A stretch of 64,000 bases of DNA from Aeromonas jandaei (GTDB taxonomy: Bacteria > Pseudomonadota > Gammaproteobacteria > Enterobacterales > Aeromonadaceae), in contig NZ_CP149571.1 of the NCBI RefSeq assembly GCF_037890695.1, forward strand, positions 3,378,001-3,442,000, in the 5' to 3' direction. The first letter of the stretch is position 1, and every line of letters begins with the position of its first letter. The position numbers and the translations under genes are program-made. Below are positions 1 through 11,400 of the stretch, in pieces. The notes under the pieces were generated by a model, which did not search any database, was not told where the DNA came from, and saw nothing but the letters and a program-made list of their open reading frames with translations.

Positions 1-791
1 TTGACGGAACGCTGCTCAATCACCTTGTCCAGACCGGCAAAGGCACCACCACAAATGAAGAGGATCTTGGAGGTATCAACCTGCAAGAACTCTTGCTGCG
101 GATGCTTGCGACCACCTTGCGGCGGCACGGAAGCGATGGTCCCTTCGATCAGCTTGAGCAGGGCCTGCTGCACCCCTTCCCCGGAGACATCGCGGGTAAT
201 GGAGGGGTTGTCCGACTTGCGGGAGATCTTGTCGATCTCGTCGATGTAGACGATGCCACGCTGGGCCTTCTCCACGTCGTAGTCGCACTTTTGCAGCAGC
301 TTCTGGATGATGTTCTCCACGTCCTCGCCCACATAACCGGCTTCGGTCAGGGTGGTCGCATCGGCCATGGTGAACGGCACATCCAGCAGGCGAGCCAGGG
401 TCTCGGCCAGCAGGGTCTTGCCGCTACCGGTCGGACCAATCAGCAGGATGTTGGACTTGCCCAGCTCCACACCACTGTTTTCGCCGCTGTTGCGCAGGCG
501 CTTGTAGTGGTTGTAGACGGCAACGGCCAACACCTTCTTGGCGTACTCCTGCCCGATCACATAGTCATCGAGATGAGCGCGGATCTGATGAGGGGTCGGC
601 AGCTCGTTACCATCGCGCTTGGGAGAGATCTCGCGGATCTCCTCGCGGATGATGTCGTTGCACAGCTCGACACACTCATCACATATGTAGACGGAAGGGC
701 CAGCGATCAGCTTACGCACTTCATGCTGGCTTTTGCCGCAAAAAGAGCAGTAGAGCAGCTTATCACCCTCACCCTTGCGTTTTTCTGTCAT
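1..791 (-). CDS. clpX: ATP-dependent Clp protease ATP-binding subunit ClpX (3' part missing)
   Basis: AAA+ unfoldase that recognises tagged substrates and threads them into the ClpP chamber in the cytosol. The N-terminal 263 codons are present; the rest lies beyond the window's left edge. The start ATG at 791 opens [11 protein letters not shown], followed by the four-cysteine zinc-binding domain (YCSFCGK and ICDECVELC). Further on come Walker A (GPTGSGKT) and Walker B (IVYIDEIDK). It lies 70 bp downstream of clpP in the same orientation, the usual clpP-clpX operon. Family assignment is secure; completeness cannot be judged. Confidence 0.97.
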   Translation of the reverse strand, partial: MTEKRKGEGDKLLYCSFCGKSQHEVRKLIAGPSVYICDECVELCNDIIREEIREISPKRDGNELPTPHQIRAHLDDYVIGQEYAKKVLAVAVYNHYKRLRNSGENSGVELGKSNILLIGPTGSGKTLLAETLARLLDVPFTMADATTLTEAGYVGEDVENIIQKLLQKCDYDVEKAQRGIVYIDEIDKISRKSDNPSITRDVSGEGVQQALLKLIEGTIASVPPQGGRKHPQQEFLQVDTSKILFICGGAFAGLDKVIEQRSV

Positions 792-861
792 TCAGCAACC
801 TCGTTTTATCAATAGAGGATGGGTCGGCCTGTTGAGTTTACAACAGACCGGGACACCCTGC

Positions 862-1485
862 TCAGCCGCGCTGAGTCAAGACACCGTCGACCAGACCGTA
901 AGCGACTGCCTGCTCGGCAGACATGAAGTTGTCGCGGTCGGTGTCGCGTTCGATGGTAGCCATATCCTGACCGGTATGGAAAGCCAAACGCTCGTTCAGG
1001 GTATTTTTGATCTTCAGTATCTCCTGGGCGTGGATCTGGATATCAGATGCCTGGCCCTGGAAACCGCCCAGCGGCTGGTGGATCATCACCCGGGCATTGG
1101 GCAGGCAGAAACGCTTGCCCTTGGCACCGCCAGCCAGCAGGAAGGCGCCCATGGAGCAGGCCTGCCCCATGCAGACGGTGCTCACGTCCGGCTTGATGAA
1201 CTGCATGGTGTCATATATGGACATGCCGGCAGTCACGGAGCCGCCCGGAGAGTTGATGTAGATGTAGATGTCCTTGTCCGGATTCTCGGACTCGAGGAAC
1301 AGCAACTGGGCAACCACCAGATTGGCCATGTGATCTTCAACCTGACCGGTCAGGAAGATCACCCGCTCTTTCAGCAGACGGGAGTAAATATCGTAGGAAC
1401 GCTCACCCTTGGCAGTCTGTTCGACCACGATGGGGACCAGCGCATTGCTGGGAGAATCGGTCACATCGTTATAGTTCTTGTACAT
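862..1485 (-). CDS. clpP: ATP-dependent Clp protease proteolytic subunit ClpP
   Basis: Serine protease that forms the double-heptamer chamber used by ClpX and ClpA. It has 207 residues, the normal length including a short N-terminal propeptide. The catalytic triad is visible as Ser111 (GQACSMGAF), His136 ([10 protein letters not shown]) and Asp185 (DTDRDNF), at the same numbers as I recall for E. coli ClpP. The oxyanion-loop motif INSPGGSV is intact. Gene order tig-clpP-clpX on one strand is the classical one. A stem-loop followed by T-rich sequence lies between tig and clpP, so clpPX probably also has its own promoter. Confidence 0.97.
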   Translation of the reverse strand: MYKNYNDVTDSPSNALVPIVVEQTAKGERSYDIYSRLLKERVIFLTGQVEDHMANLVVAQLLFLESENPDKDIYIYINSPGGSVTAGMSIYDTMQFIKPDVSTVCMGQACSMGAFLLAGGAKGKRFCLPNARVMIHQPLGGFQGQASDIQIHAQEILKIKNTLNERLAFHTGQDMATIERDTDRDNFMSAEQAVAYGLVDGVLTQRG

Positions 1486-1504
1486 AAGGCATTGTCCCTA
1501 AAAT

Positions 1505-1540
1505 AAAATGGCCCGAGTGGAGATCACACGAGCCATTATA
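1505..1540 (-). terminator. Probable attenuating terminator between tig and clpP
   Basis: Read on the minus strand, AATGGC(T)CG.GTG pairs with CAC.CG(G)GCCATT, with one G-U pair and one mismatch, and is followed by TTTTATTTT. It sits 32-67 bases past the tig stop and before clpP. The stem is imperfect, so partial read-through is likely. Confidence 0.5.
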
Positions 1541-1571
1541 CTTAACAGTCTTGACCTTAAGTCAAATGTTC

Positions 1572-2882
1572 TTAGGCAGCGGCGCCAGACTTGTTGATCA
1601 CTTCGTCAAAGGCAACTTCTTTTTCGGTCACTTGCGCTTTGGAGAGAATCAGGTCGATAGCTTGATCTTCGATGGCCAGGTTACGAACGCCGTTCAGCAT
1701 CTGTTCGTTCTTCTGGTAGTACTCGATCACTTCTTTCGGATCTTCGTACGCAGTCGCCATGGATTCGATGATGCTGGTCACGCGAGCATCGTCAGCCTTG
1801 ATTTCGTTGGTGCGGATCACGTCGCCCAGCAGCAGACCTACGCGTACACGACGCTCGGCCTGAGCCTGGAACAGCTCAGCCGGCAGCTCCGGAGCGTTGC
1901 CGCCCTGGAAACCACCGAAGCGCTGCAGAGCCTGCTGGCGCAGCGCGTCGATCTCTTGCGCAACGGCAGCTTTCGGCAGATCGATTTGGTTGGCTTCAAC
2001 CAGACCATTCAGAACCTGCTCTTTCACGCTGTTTTTCAGGGCTTGAGCCAGTTCGCGCTCCATGTTCTTGCGCACTTCGGCTTTCAGCTCTTCAACGGAA
2101 CCGCTCTCGATGCCGAAACGCTTGACGAACTCTTCGGTCAGCTCGGGCAGGATCTGCTCTTCAACCTTGTTCAGCTTGGAAGCGAACTTGGCCGCTTTGC
2201 CTTTCAGGTTTTCAGCGTGGTAGTCAGCCGGGAAGGTCACTTCGATGGTGAACTCGTCGCCCGCTTTCTTGCCCAGAATGGCATCTTCGAAGCCAGGGAT
2301 CATGCGGCCGGCACCCAGTACCAGGTTGAAACCTTCAGCCTTGCCACCTTCGAACTCTTCACCGTCGATGGAACCGACGAAGTCCATGGTCACACGCATG
2401 CCGTTGGCAGCAGCCACGTCAGCTTCAGCCCAGGTAGCGTGCTGCTTGCGCAGGGTGTCGATCATGTTGGCCAGATCTTCGTCCTTCACGGTAGCAACCG
2501 GCTTCTCAACCTTGATGCTCTCCAGACCGGCAACTTCGAACTCCGGGTACACTTCGAAAGTGGCGGTGAATTCGAAATCTTCGCCTTCTTTGATCTCTTT
2601 CGGATCCATGGTCGGCGCGCCAGCCGGGCTCAGTTTGTTTTCGATGATGGCTTTGATGAAGTTGTTCTGCATCATTTCATCGGCAACACGGGCGTGAGCC
2701 ATGGCACCAAACATCTTCTTGATGATGGCAACCGGAGCCTTGCCAGGACGGAAACCGTCGATGCGACGGGTTTTGGCCAGGCCGTTCAATTCTTTGCGCA
2801 CAGCGGCGTCTACGGTAGCAGCCGGTACAGTGATGGTAAGACGGCGTTCCAGACCCTGGGTTGTCTCTACAGAAACTTGCAT
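1572..2882 (-). CDS. tig: Trigger factor, ribosome-associated chaperone and prolyl isomerase
   Basis: Binds near the ribosomal exit tunnel and shields nascent chains. It has 436 residues, close to the usual 432. The N-terminal ribosome-binding signature is visible as GFRPGKAP (about residues 44-51). An FKBP-like PPIase domain follows at about 150-245 ([15 protein letters not shown]), then the long helical C-terminal chaperone domain. The start ATG at 2882 opens [17 protein letters not shown], as in other trigger factors. It is the first gene of the tig-clpP-clpX order, preceded by a perfect TATAAT promoter about 120 bp upstream. Confidence 0.97.
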   Translation of the reverse strand: MQVSVETTQGLERRLTITVPAATVDAAVRKELNGLAKTRRIDGFRPGKAPVAIIKKMFGAMAHARVADEMMQNNFIKAIIENKLSPAGAPTMDPKEIKEGEDFEFTATFEVYPEFEVAGLESIKVEKPVATVKDEDLANMIDTLRKQHATWAEADVAAANGMRVTMDFVGSIDGEEFEGGKAEGFNLVLGAGRMIPGFEDAILGKKAGDEFTIEVTFPADYHAENLKGKAAKFASKLNKVEEQILPELTEEFVKRFGIESGSVEELKAEVRKNMERELAQALKNSVKEQVLNGLVEANQIDLPKAAVAQEIDALRQQALQRFGGFQGGNAPELPAELFQAQAERRVRVGLLLGDVIRTNEIKADDARVTSIIESMATAYEDPKEVIEYYQKNEQMLNGVRNLAIEDQAIDLILSKAQVTEKEVAFDEVINKSGAAA

Positions 2883-2996
2883 TCTTCTACCTCGTTCAAC
2901 TCAGCACTGTGTGCTGACCCTTTATTGCCTCCGGGCAAAGCCGGAGTCTTCCTGTTTATAAAGACAACAATATGTCTTTGTGATGAGAAAATATGA

Positions 2997-3032
2997 CGCG
3001 GCATTATAGCGGCGCACTCTGGTCGAGTCGAG
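2997..3032 (-). promoter_or_regulatory. tig promoter and structured leader
   Basis: On the minus strand a perfect -10 TATAAT (3003-3008) lies 17 bases after TCGACT, a 4/6 match to -35. Transcription would begin near 2996, giving a leader of about 114 nt. The leader contains two small hairpins: 2901-2917 (TCAGCAC/GTGCTGA) and about 2929-2946 (CTCCGG/CCGGAG). In the remainder of 2883-3338 I see no gene. Confidence 0.6.
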
Positions 3033-3338
3033 CCACACAACCCCCACATTGGGCGCCGCAGAGGCACAATTCGTGCAAAAGTGCTCTTTATATGGGGAGT
3101 TGCAGCCCGAACTTCAACAGGCATTGCGCAATATTTTTGCGCTTGCTCACCTTTTCTGTGCAAATTTGCCTGAAACGCCGATCTATTGGTCAATATCCGG
3201 CAACTGGATACCCGCTGCCCATAGGTGGTATCACGACCCGGGTTGTCCAGCCCGATGAATCCGGGCCAATCAATCGTTGCGTCCCCTGCCCTCCCTCGTT
3301 ATGGTGGCAACCAACTTGATAAGTCTGGAGTATCCCAC

Positions 3339-3773
3339 ATGGCCTTTTTCCGCTTCTTGTTCAATCTGCTCTGGTTTGTACTGGGAGGTGTCTTTATGGG
3401 CCTGGCCTGGTGGCTGGCCGGTCTGCTCTGCTTTATCTCGCTGGTCGGCATCCCCTGGGGGCGCGCCTGCTTCGTCATCGGCACCTTCACCTTCTTCCCT
3501 TTCGGCAAGCAGGCGGTCAGTCGCAAGGCGATGACGGGTCAAGGTGATATCGGCACCGGCACCCTCGGGCTGATTGGCAATATCATCTGGTTCGTGCTGA
3601 TCGGGATCTGGCTGGCCATCGGCCACATTGCCTCGGCGCTTGCCTGCTTCATCACCATCGTCGGCATCCCGTTTGGCATCCAGCACCTCAAGCTGGCCAT
3701 CATCAGTCTGGCCCCCATCGGCCAGATGATCGTGACCAATCAGGAAGCCGAATCAGGCCGCTATATCCGCTGA
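3339..3773 (+). CDS. YccF-family inner-membrane protein (DUF307)
   Basis: A 144-residue hydrophobic protein of the YccF domain family; no biochemical function is established that I know of. It contains the duplicated membrane motif typical of the family: LVGIPWG (first half) and [13 protein letters not shown] (second half), each after a long hydrophobic segment, suggesting an internal repeat. The start ATG at 3339 is chosen because GGAG lies a few bases upstream and the family begins with a short MxFFRFLFN-type segment. The open frame continues upstream but looks non-coding. It stands alone and ends at a strong bidirectional terminator. Confidence 0.8.
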   Translation: MAFFRFLFNLLWFVLGGVFMGLAWWLAGLLCFISLVGIPWGRACFVIGTFTFFPFGKQAVSRKAMTGQGDIGTGTLGLIGNIIWFVLIGIWLAIGHIASALACFITIVGIPFGIQHLKLAIISLAPIGQMIVTNQEAESGRYIR

Positions 3774-3816
3774 GCGGGTTAAAAATCGGATGGCAGGCGG
3801 TGCCTGTATTGCAAAA

Positions 3817-3843
3817 AAAGGGCAGACTAAGGTCTGCCCTTTG
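3817..3843. terminator. Bidirectional intrinsic terminator after the YccF-family gene
   Basis: AAAGGGCAGAC and GTCTGCCCTTT form a perfect stem around a TAAG-type loop, with A-rich sequence on the left and T-rich on the right. It ends the YccF-family transcript just before yfbR. Confidence 0.85.
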
Positions 3844-3868
3844 TCATTGCATCCATTCGAGGCATCCC

Positions 3869-4459
3869 ATGCTCCCCAGCCACTTTTTTGCCAATCTCGC
3901 CCGCATGAAGCTCATCTACCGCTGGCCACTGATGCGCAACATCCAACCGGAGAACATCGCCGAGCACAGCCTGCAGGTCGCCATGGTGGCCCATGCTCTG
4001 GCCATCATCAAAAACCGGCTCTTTGGCGGCACTGTGAATGCCGACCGCGCCGCCGTGATGGCGCTCTACCACGACAGCAGCGAGGTGCTGACCGGCGATC
4101 TGCCCACCCCGGTCAAATACTTCAACCCCGAGATCGCCCGTGAGTACAAGAAGATAGAGCTGGCCGCCGAGCAGCGCCTGCTTGGCATGCTGCCGCCGGA
4201 ACTGGTGGAGGACTTTCGCCCGCTGCTCGATTCGGCAGCCCAGGATGGCGAGCTGGCCAGACTGGTCAAGGATGCCGACACCCTCTGCGCCTATACCAAG
4301 TGTCTGGAGGAGATCAACGCCGGCAACCGGGAGTTTGAACCGGCTCGCAAACGCCTCGAGGCGATGCTGGCTGCGCGGATGAGCGAGGAGATGCGCTACT
4401 TTATCGACACCTTCGTAGCGAGCTTCTCCCTGCCGCTCGATGAGCTTAACGCCCACTAA
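3869..4459 (+). CDS. yfbR: 5'-deoxynucleotidase YfbR (HD domain)
   Basis: Metal-dependent HD-domain phosphohydrolase that removes phosphate from deoxyribonucleoside 5'-monophosphates (established for E. coli YfbR). It has 196 residues, close to the E. coli 199. The HD metal site is visible: His in [19 protein letters not shown] sequence (here [15 protein letters not shown]), HD in [20 protein letters not shown], and the distal Asp in [10 protein letters not shown]. The start ATG at 3869 gives [16 protein letters not shown], matching the family N-terminus. It is convergent with lolE. Confidence 0.95.
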   Translation: MLPSHFFANLARMKLIYRWPLMRNIQPENIAEHSLQVAMVAHALAIIKNRLFGGTVNADRAAVMALYHDSSEVLTGDLPTPVKYFNPEIAREYKKIELAAEQRLLGMLPPELVEDFRPLLDSAAQDGELARLVKDADTLCAYTKCLEEINAGNREFEPARKRLEAMLAARMSEEMRYFIDTFVASFSLPLDELNAH

Positions 4460-4495
4460 GTCCGCTCACCACATCGACACACAGACAGAAAAACA

Positions 4496-4536
4496 GAAGA
4501 GCCCGCCGGTTTAACACCGGCGGGCTCTTCGTCTTT
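4496..4536. terminator. Bidirectional terminator between yfbR and lolE
   Basis: A perfect 15-bp stem (4496-4510 with 4516-4530, core AGCCCGCCGGT) with a 5-base loop, followed by GTCTTT, between the convergent genes yfbR and lolE. Confidence 0.88.
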
Positions 4537-4559
4537 ATCAGCGGATCAGATGCAGCGCA

Positions 4560-5801
4560 TCAGTGGCCCAGCTCGCGAGACGGCACCAGACCGCTCGCCC
4601 GCCAAGCGGGATAGAGGGTCGCAACCAGACTCATCAGGATGGCCGCCCCCGTCACGATAAGCAGATCCTGCATATGCAGCTCGGTCGGCAGGAAGTCGAT
4701 AAAGTAGATATCCGGATTGAGGAAGCGGTGGCCAATGAGCTTCTCGATAACACCCAGGATCTGGGTCAGCTTGCTGGAGAGCAGGCCCCCCAGCAGCGCA
4801 CCGAGCAGGGCACCGGCCACGCCGTTGACCATCCCTTGAATGACGAAGGTAAGCCGGATCTGACCCGGGCTCGCCCCCATGGTTTTCAGGATGGCGATCT
4901 CGCTGCGCTTCTCGTTCACCGCCATCACCAGGGTGGAGACGATATTGAAGCAGGCCACTGCCACCACCATCAGCATCACCACATACATGACGGTACGCAC
5001 CATCTGGATGTCCTGATAGAGGTAACCCTGGCTGTTCATCCAGCTGCGGATATAGACGTGATGAGGGAAGCGCTGGGCCGCCGCGACCGTGATGGACTGC
5101 GCCTTGAGCACATCGCTCACCCGCAGGCTGAAGCCCTCCACATCGCTGCCCATGCCGGTGATCGCTTGCGCATCGGTCAGGTGCATGAAACCGAGCAGGC
5201 CATCGAGCTGGCCGCCGATCTCCAGCAACCCGACCACGGTCAGGGTTTCCCGGCGGGGATTCTTGATCCCCGTCTGATCGCCCCCTTGCGGCAACAGCAG
5301 GGCAAGGGTGTCGCCAACTTTCACCCCCAGCTTGTCGGCGATGGTCTTGCCGAGGATCACCCCCCGCTCGCCGGGCTGCAGCTCACGCAGGCCACGGCCC
5401 GTCATGTATTTGCCGGCATCGGAGAGATTGGCCTCCAGATCGGGCAGCACGGCACGCAGCTGAACCCCCTTGAGGGCGGAGCCGTGCTCCAGCAAACCGT
5501 TGAGACGAATGACGGGGGCGGCAGCTTCCACCCCGGGCTGCGCCAGCAGGTAGTCGCGCAGACGCGGCCAATCCGGCAACGGCCGCTCGACAGCATCCAG
5601 CTCCCCTTGCGGCACCACAGAGAGCACCCGGTCTTTCAGTTCACGCTCGAAACCGTTCATGGCGGAGAGGCCCAAAATCAACGCCATCACCCCGAGGGCG
5701 ATACCGATCAGGGAAGAAGCGGAAATAAAGGCGATAAACCCGTTGCGACGACGGGAGCGGCTATAGCGCAGGCCCAGAAAGAGGGGCAGCGGTTTGAACA
5801 T
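4560..5801 (-). CDS. lolE: Lipoprotein-releasing ABC transporter permease LolE
   Basis: Inner-membrane subunit of LolCDE, which extracts outer-membrane lipoproteins and hands them to LolA. It has 413 residues: an N-terminal membrane segment (FIAFISASSLIGIALGVMALILGLSAMNGFE), a large periplasmic domain at about 45-265, then three C-terminal membrane segments (FtsX-type domain). The LolE-typical stretch LIGHRFLNPDIYFIDFLPTEL-like distinguishes it from LolC. Its ATG overlaps the lolD stop by one base (TGATG), showing translational coupling. It is the last gene of lolC-lolD-lolE and ends at a bidirectional terminator. Confidence 0.95.
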   Translation of the reverse strand: MFKPLPLFLGLRYSRSRRRNGFIAFISASSLIGIALGVMALILGLSAMNGFERELKDRVLSVVPQGELDAVERPLPDWPRLRDYLLAQPGVEAAAPVIRLNGLLEHGSALKGVQLRAVLPDLEANLSDAGKYMTGRGLRELQPGERGVILGKTIADKLGVKVGDTLALLLPQGGDQTGIKNPRRETLTVVGLLEIGGQLDGLLGFMHLTDAQAITGMGSDVEGFSLRVSDVLKAQSITVAAAQRFPHHVYIRSWMNSQGYLYQDIQMVRTVMYVVMLMVVAVACFNIVSTLVMAVNEKRSEIAILKTMGASPGQIRLTFVIQGMVNGVAGALLGALLGGLLSSKLTQILGVIEKLIGHRFLNPDIYFIDFLPTELHMQDLLIVTGAAILMSLVATLYPAWRASGLVPSRELGH

Positions 5802-6562
5802 CAGGCAACCTCCGCCATCACGCCGCTCACCAGCGTAACCCGACGATGGAGCTTGGCCGCCAGACTCAAATCATGGGTGACCACCACAAACGCAGTGCCC
5901 AACTCGCGGTTGAGCTCGCACAGCAGCTCGTAGACGGCGGTAGCACTGGCGTGATCCAGGTTACCGGTCGGCTCGTCCGCCAGCACCAGACTCGGTTCGT
6001 TGACCAGCGCACGGGCAATCGCCACCCGCTGGCGCTCGCCACCGGAGAGCTCGGACGGTCTGTGGTTGAGACGGTGGGAGAGCCCTACCCGCCCCAGCAT
6101 CCGGGTCGCCTTCTCGGTAGCGACCGCTACCGATTCACCGGCGATCAGCAGCGGCATGGCCGCATTTTCCAGCGCACTGAACTCGGAGAGCAGGTGGTGG
6201 AACTGATAGACGAAACCCAGCTCCTGATTGCGAAAACGGGCCTGGGTACGGCTATCCCAATGGTGAATATCCTCCCCCTTGAACAGCACGGCGCCGCTGG
6301 AGGGGTTATCGAGCGCCCCCATCAGGTGCAGCAGGGTGGTCTTGCCGGAGCCCGAGCTCCCCACTACCGCCAGCATCTCGCCCGGTGCGACGCTCAAATC
6401 GATCCCCTTGAGTACCTGGGTCTCCAGCTCGCCCTCTTTGTAGACATGGTTGAGGGCCTGGCAACGCAGCAGAGGCTCACGGGATACGGCTTCATTCATA
6501 AAGGGGGCTCCACTTGCTCCAGTAATCGCACCAGAGGTAACAACAGAAGATGAATTATTCAT
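5801..6562 (-). CDS. lolD: Lipoprotein-releasing system ATP-binding protein LolD
   Basis: Cytoplasmic ATPase of LolCDE. ABC motifs are complete: Walker [11 protein letters not shown], the LolD-specific block [19 protein letters not shown], signature [15 protein letters not shown], Walker [13 protein letters not shown] and the H-loop VVTHD. The long start at 6562 (253 residues) overlaps the lolC stop and has GGAGG nine bases upstream. A second ATG at 6499 (232 residues, also with GGAG upstream) would match E. coli LolD length better. The extra 21 residues are Ser/Gly-rich and probably dispensable. Function is secure; the start is not. Confidence 0.94.
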   Translation of the reverse strand: MNNSSSVVTSGAITGASGAPFMNEAVSREPLLRCQALNHVYKEGELETQVLKGIDLSVAPGEMLAVVGSSGSGKTTLLHLMGALDNPSSGAVLFKGEDIHHWDSRTQARFRNQELGFVYQFHHLLSEFSALENAAMPLLIAGESVAVATEKATRMLGRVGLSHRLNHRPSELSGGERQRVAIARALVNEPSLVLADEPTGNLDHASATAVYELLCELNRELGTAFVVVTHDLSLAAKLHRRVTLVSGVMAEVA

Positions 6563-7790
6563 AACGCAGCGCCTCCGCCGGCTTCACGCGCGCCGCGCGG
6601 GCTGCTGGATAAAGGGTGGCGCTGAAGCTGAGCAGCACGGCGCCCAGCAAAATGGTGACAACCTGGGCTGGCTCGACGATCACCGGCAAGCCGCTCCCGC
6701 CCGCAGCCATATAGAGGTTGAGCCCCACCGCGTTGAGCAGCGGGTTGAGGCCGAGGGTCAGGCCAAGCCCCGCCAGCGCACCAAACAGGGAGCCAATCAC
6801 CCCGCTGGAAGCACCGAGCACCATGAAGATTTTGACAATCCCCGACTCGCTCATGCCCATGGTGCGCAGGATGGCCACTTCGCCCTCCTTGTCCGTCACC
6901 ACCATGACCAGCGCGGAGAGGATGTTGAAGGTCGCAACGGCGATGATCAGTACCAGCATCAGCCCCATCATCCGCTTCTCCATTGCGACCGCCTGGAACA
7001 GCTCGCCCCGCTCACGGCGCCAATCCTGCCACAGCAGCCCATCGGGCAGCGGCGTCTTGATCACCTGATCAGCAGCAAACGGATCATCGAGCCAGAGGCG
7101 AATACCACCGACGGTTTCTGTCGGCAGCCGCAGCAGACGCTGGGCATCCCCCAGCGCAATGAACGCAATCTGGTTATCCACATCGGCACCCACTCCGAAG
7201 ATACCGGAGACGGTAAAGAGGCGCTGGGCCGGCACCCGGCCAAAGGGGGTAAAGCGGGAGCCTTCGGTCAGGATCAGACGAACCTGATCGCCGATGGTGA
7301 CATTGAGGCGACGCGCCACCCCCTGCCCCAGCACGATGCGGTAGTGACCGGCCTGCAAGGTATCGAGGCGCCCCCCCAGCATCTGGGAGTGCAGGATGTC
7401 ATCCTTGGGCCAGAGGGCAGGATCGATCCCCTGCACGCTGACGCCGGTGAGCTGACCGGGGCTTTGCAGCATCCCTTCGCTGTCGAGCATGGGAGCCGTG
7501 GCCACCACATGAGGCAGCCTGGCCAGGTCCGGCAGCCCTTGCGGCGCGGCATCAATGCGGCCAGCCTCGTTGGTAACCACCACATGGGGGATCACCCCGA
7601 GGATGCGCCCCTTGAGCTGGCCTTCGAAACCGTTCATCACCGAAATGACCACCATCAGGGCCGCGACCCCGATAGCAATGCCGAAGGTGGAGAACAGGGA
7701 GATAAATGAGACGAAGCGGTTGCTGCGCTTCGAGCCTGCATAACGCAGGCCGATGGCCAGCGAAAGGGGCTGAAAAAGTCCGGTCTTCAA
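6555..7790 (-). CDS. lolC: Lipoprotein-releasing ABC transporter permease LolC
   Basis: Partner permease of LolE; in E. coli it recruits LolA through a periplasmic hook. It has 411 residues with an N-terminal membrane segment ([31 protein letters not shown]), a periplasmic domain, and three C-terminal membrane segments. It ends in PAEALRYE, the same C-terminus I recall for E. coli LolC. The best start is a TTG at 7790, since no in-frame ATG or GTG gives the conserved [12 protein letters not shown] start; the ribosome site there is weak. It is the first gene of the operon, divergent from the PilZ-like gene over 76 bp. Confidence 0.94.
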   Translation of the reverse strand: MKTGLFQPLSLAIGLRYAGSKRSNRFVSFISLFSTFGIAIGVAALMVVISVMNGFEGQLKGRILGVIPHVVVTNEAGRIDAAPQGLPDLARLPHVVATAPMLDSEGMLQSPGQLTGVSVQGIDPALWPKDDILHSQMLGGRLDTLQAGHYRIVLGQGVARRLNVTIGDQVRLILTEGSRFTPFGRVPAQRLFTVSGIFGVGADVDNQIAFIALGDAQRLLRLPTETVGGIRLWLDDPFAADQVIKTPLPDGLLWQDWRRERGELFQAVAMEKRMMGLMLVLIIAVATFNILSALVMVVTDKEGEVAILRTMGMSESGIVKIFMVLGASSGVIGSLFGALAGLGLTLGLNPLLNAVGLNLYMAAGGSGLPVIVEPAQVVTILLGAVLLSFSATLYPAARAARVKPAEALRYE

Positions 7791-7866
7791 GGATATCTAC
7801 GTTGCCAACAAAATAAGATACCTGATAATAAAGGGAAACCGTCCATGACAACAAGGGATAGCCTCC

Positions 7867-8445
7867 ATGCAGGAACAGTTCTTCAGCGTTACTCATGCCA
7901 TGCCGGTCAATGTGATCCCCATGCCGGCAGACTTCCATCTCCCTTCGCTCACGGAGCTGGACGCTGAGCTGCCGGAGCCTTTTCGCATCTCCTCGGCCAT
8001 CACCTCCATCGACATGGTGACCAGCCGGCTGCTGCGCAATCAGAACGAATCGATGCACGACCTGGTCGAGATCGTCAATCAGCAGTCGCGCAAGATCGAC
8101 ATGATCATGGGCTATGTGCTCTCCATGCAGGATCACCCCGAGCAGCGCTTCCACACCCTGCGCTTTGGCGCTGGCGAACTCACCTACCTGCACCCCTATC
8201 ATGGCCACGGGGATGCACCGCATCCGCACCAGATAGTGCGCCTCAAGATCTTCCTGCGCGAAGAGGCTGCCGCCATCTACTGCTATGGCCAGGTCAGGGA
8301 GGTCACCCCGGGCGAGCATGGCACCCATGTGGTGCTCGACTATGTGCGGATCCGTGAAGATGACCGTGAACTGCTGGTACGTGCCAGCCTCCATGTGCAA
8401 TCCAAACAGCTCAAACTGCGTGCCCAAGAGCGCCAACAACGTTAA
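7867..8445 (+). CDS. PilZ-like domain protein upstream of mfd
   Basis: A 192-residue soluble protein. The C-terminal half (about 95-190) ends in VLDYVRIREDDRELLVRASLHVQ, which resembles the closing strand and helix of PilZ domains. The N-terminal half has a helical stretch (VTSRLLRNQNESMHDLVEIVNQQSRKIDMIM) that may mediate dimerisation. The canonical c-di-GMP signature (RxxxR plus D/NxSxxG) is not visible, so it may not bind the nucleotide. Vibrio also carries a PilZ-annotated gene between lolCDE and mfd (from memory). It ends 12 bp before mfd and is probably co-transcribed with it. Confidence 0.6.
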   Translation: MQEQFFSVTHAMPVNVIPMPADFHLPSLTELDAELPEPFRISSAITSIDMVTSRLLRNQNESMHDLVEIVNQQSRKIDMIMGYVLSMQDHPEQRFHTLRFGAGELTYLHPYHGHGDAPHPHQIVRLKIFLREEAAAIYCYGQVREVTPGEHGTHVVLDYVRIREDDRELLVRASLHVQSKQLKLRAQERQQR

Positions 8446-8457
8446 AAGAATCGAACG

Positions 8458-11400
8458 ATGCCAATGACACTCCCCGCCTTGCCCGCCAAAGCGGGCCAAA
8501 AGATCACGCTCGGCCAACTGGTCGGCAGCAGCCTCTCGCTCATCGCCGCTCGCCTCATTACACAAAACAAGGGGCCCGTGCTGCTGCTCACTGCAGACAC
8601 CCCGAGCGCTCTGCGCCTCGAGCAGGAACTGCAATACCTGCTGGCCGACAAGGGCTGCCCGGTACTGCTGTTCCCGGATTGGGAGACGCTGCCCTATGAC
8701 ACCTTCTCCCCCCATCAGGACATCATCTCCCAGCGGCTCGAGACCCTCTACAAGCTGCCGCAGATGAGCAGTGGCGTACTGATCGTCCCCGTCTCGACCC
8801 TGATGCTGCGTTGTGCACCGCGCGCCTATCTCGACAAATACAGCCTGATGGTGAAAAGCGGCCAGCGCCTCAACCTGCAACAGCTGCGCGGGCGCCTAGC
8901 CGAAGCGGGTTACGTGGCGGTGGATCAGGTGCTGGAGCACGGCGAGTTTGCCGCCCGTGGCTCCCTGCTTGACCTCTTCCCCATGGGCAGCAGCAGCCCC
9001 TATCGCATCGACTTCTTCGACGATGAAGTGGACTCCATCCGCCCGTTCGATCCGGAGACCCAGCGCTCCAGTGAGCCGGTCAAGAGCGTCAGCCTGCTGC
9101 CAGCCCGGGAGTTTCCGACCGATGAGGGGGCCATCGAGCTGTTTCGCGGCCACTATCGTGAGCAGTTCGAGATCTCCCGAGCCGAGGGCTCCGTCTATCA
9201 GGAGGTGAGCAAGGGGCGCTGGCCTGCCGGCATCGAGTATTATCTGCCGCTCTTCTTCGACCAGACGGCCTGCCTGTTTGACTACCTGCCGGCAGAGACC
9301 CTGCTGCTCACCGTGGGGGATATCTACCCCGCCGCCCAGCGCTTCTGGAACGACATCGAGCAACGCTACGAGGACAGGCGCTGGGACAATACCCGTCCCC
9401 TGCTCCCCCCGGCCCAGCTCTACCTGCCGGTGGAGCAGCTCTTTGCCGCCCTGGGTAACTACGGTGCAGTCAGGTTGCAGGAGGGGCCGACCGCCGGCGA
9501 TGCGGGACAACACGATATGCCGGCAAGCACGCTGCCGGACCTGCAACTCGACCACAGCAAGGAGCAGCCGCTGCTGGCGCTCAACCAGTTCCTGCAAGGC
9601 TTTGCCGGTCGTACCCTGTTTGCGGTGGAGTCCGAGGGTCGGCGCGAAGTGCTGGGCGAGCTGCTGGCCCGCATCGCGCTGCAACCCAAGGAGTTCCCCT
9701 CCCTCGACGCCTTTATGGCGAGCCAGGATCGCCACGGCCTGCTGGTTGCACCGCTCGAGCGCGGTTTCCTGTGGCAAGAGGCCGGAGCTGATGCCAGTAA
9801 TCAGCCACTGGCCCTGATCACCGAGACCGAGCTGCTGGGTGGCAAGGTTCGCAGCAAGCGGGCACGGGAGAAGAGCAAAAACTTAAGCTCCGATGCGGTG
9901 ATCAGAAACCTCGGCGAGCTGACCCAGGGCCAGCCGGTGGTGCACCTCGATCACGGGGTCGGCCGCTATCTGGGGCTTGAAACCATCGACGCCGGTGGCC
10001 TGCCCACCGAGTTTTTGACCCTCGAATATGCCGGCGGCGACAAACTGTTCGTGCCGGTTACCAGTTTGCACCTTATCAGCCGCTACACCGGCTCTGACAA
10101 CCCGCCCAGCCACAAGCTCGGCGGCGAGGCCTGGAGCAAGGCGCGGCGCAAGGCGGCGGAAAAAGTGCGCGACGTGGCGGCCGAGCTGCTCGATGTCTAC
10201 GCCCACCGCGCCGCTCGCGCCGGCTTTGCCTTCAAACACGACCGCGAGGCCTATCGCCAGTTTGCCGCCGGCTTCCCGTTCGAGGAGACCGAGGATCAGC
10301 TCAACGCCATCAATGCGGTGCTGGGGGACATGTGTCAGGCCAAGAGCATGGATCGGCTGGTGTGCGGCGACGTAGGCTTTGGCAAGACCGAGGTGGCGAT
10401 GCGTGCAGCATTTGTGGCAGTCCATGGCGGCAAACAGGTTGCCGTGCTGGTGCCCACCACCCTGCTCGCCCAGCAGCACTACGACAACTTCCGCGACCGC
10501 TTCGCCAACTGGCCGGTGCGGGTCGAAGTACTGAGCCGCTTCCGCTCTGCCAAGGAGCAAAACAGCGTCATGCAGGAGCTGGCCGAGGGCAAGGTGGATA
10601 TCATCATCGGCACCCACAAGCTGCTCGGCTCCGAACTCACCTTCAAGGATCTGGGGCTGCTCATCGTCGATGAAGAGCACAGATTCGGGGTGCGCCAGAA
10701 GGAGAAGATCAAGGCGCTGCGGGCCGACGTGGATATCCTCACCCTCACCGCCACCCCCATTCCGCGCACCCTCAACATGGCGATGTCGGGCATGCGGGAT
10801 CTCTCCATCATCGCCACCCCGCCCGCCAAGCGGCTCGCCATCAAGACCTTCGTGCGCCAGCACGAACCGGCGGTGGTGCGCGAGGCGGTGCTGCGGGAAT
10901 TGAAGCGTGGCGGGCAGGTCTACTACCTGCACAACGACGTGGAGAGTATCGAGAAGTGCGCGGCAGACCTTGCCGAACTGGTACCGGAGGCGCGCATCGG
11001 CATCGCCCACGGCCAGATGCGCGAGCGCGAGCTTGAGCGAGTGATGTCGGACTTCTACCACCAGCGCTTCAACCTCTTGGTCTGCACCACCATCATCGAG
11101 ACCGGCATCGATGTACCGAGCGCCAACACCATCATCATGGATCGGGCGGATCACCTCGGTCTGGCCCAGCTGCACCAGCTGCGGGGCCGGGTTGGCCGCT
11201 CCCACCATCAGGCCTATGCCTACCTGCTCACCCCCCATCCCAAGCTGATGACCAAGGATGCGGCCAAGCGGCTGGAGGCGATCGCCTCGCTTGAAGATCT
11301 CGGCGCCGGCTTTGCGCTGGCCACCCACGATCTGGAGATCCGTGGCGCAGGCGAGCTGCTTGGCGACGATCAGAGCGGCCAGATCGAATCGGTCGGCTTC

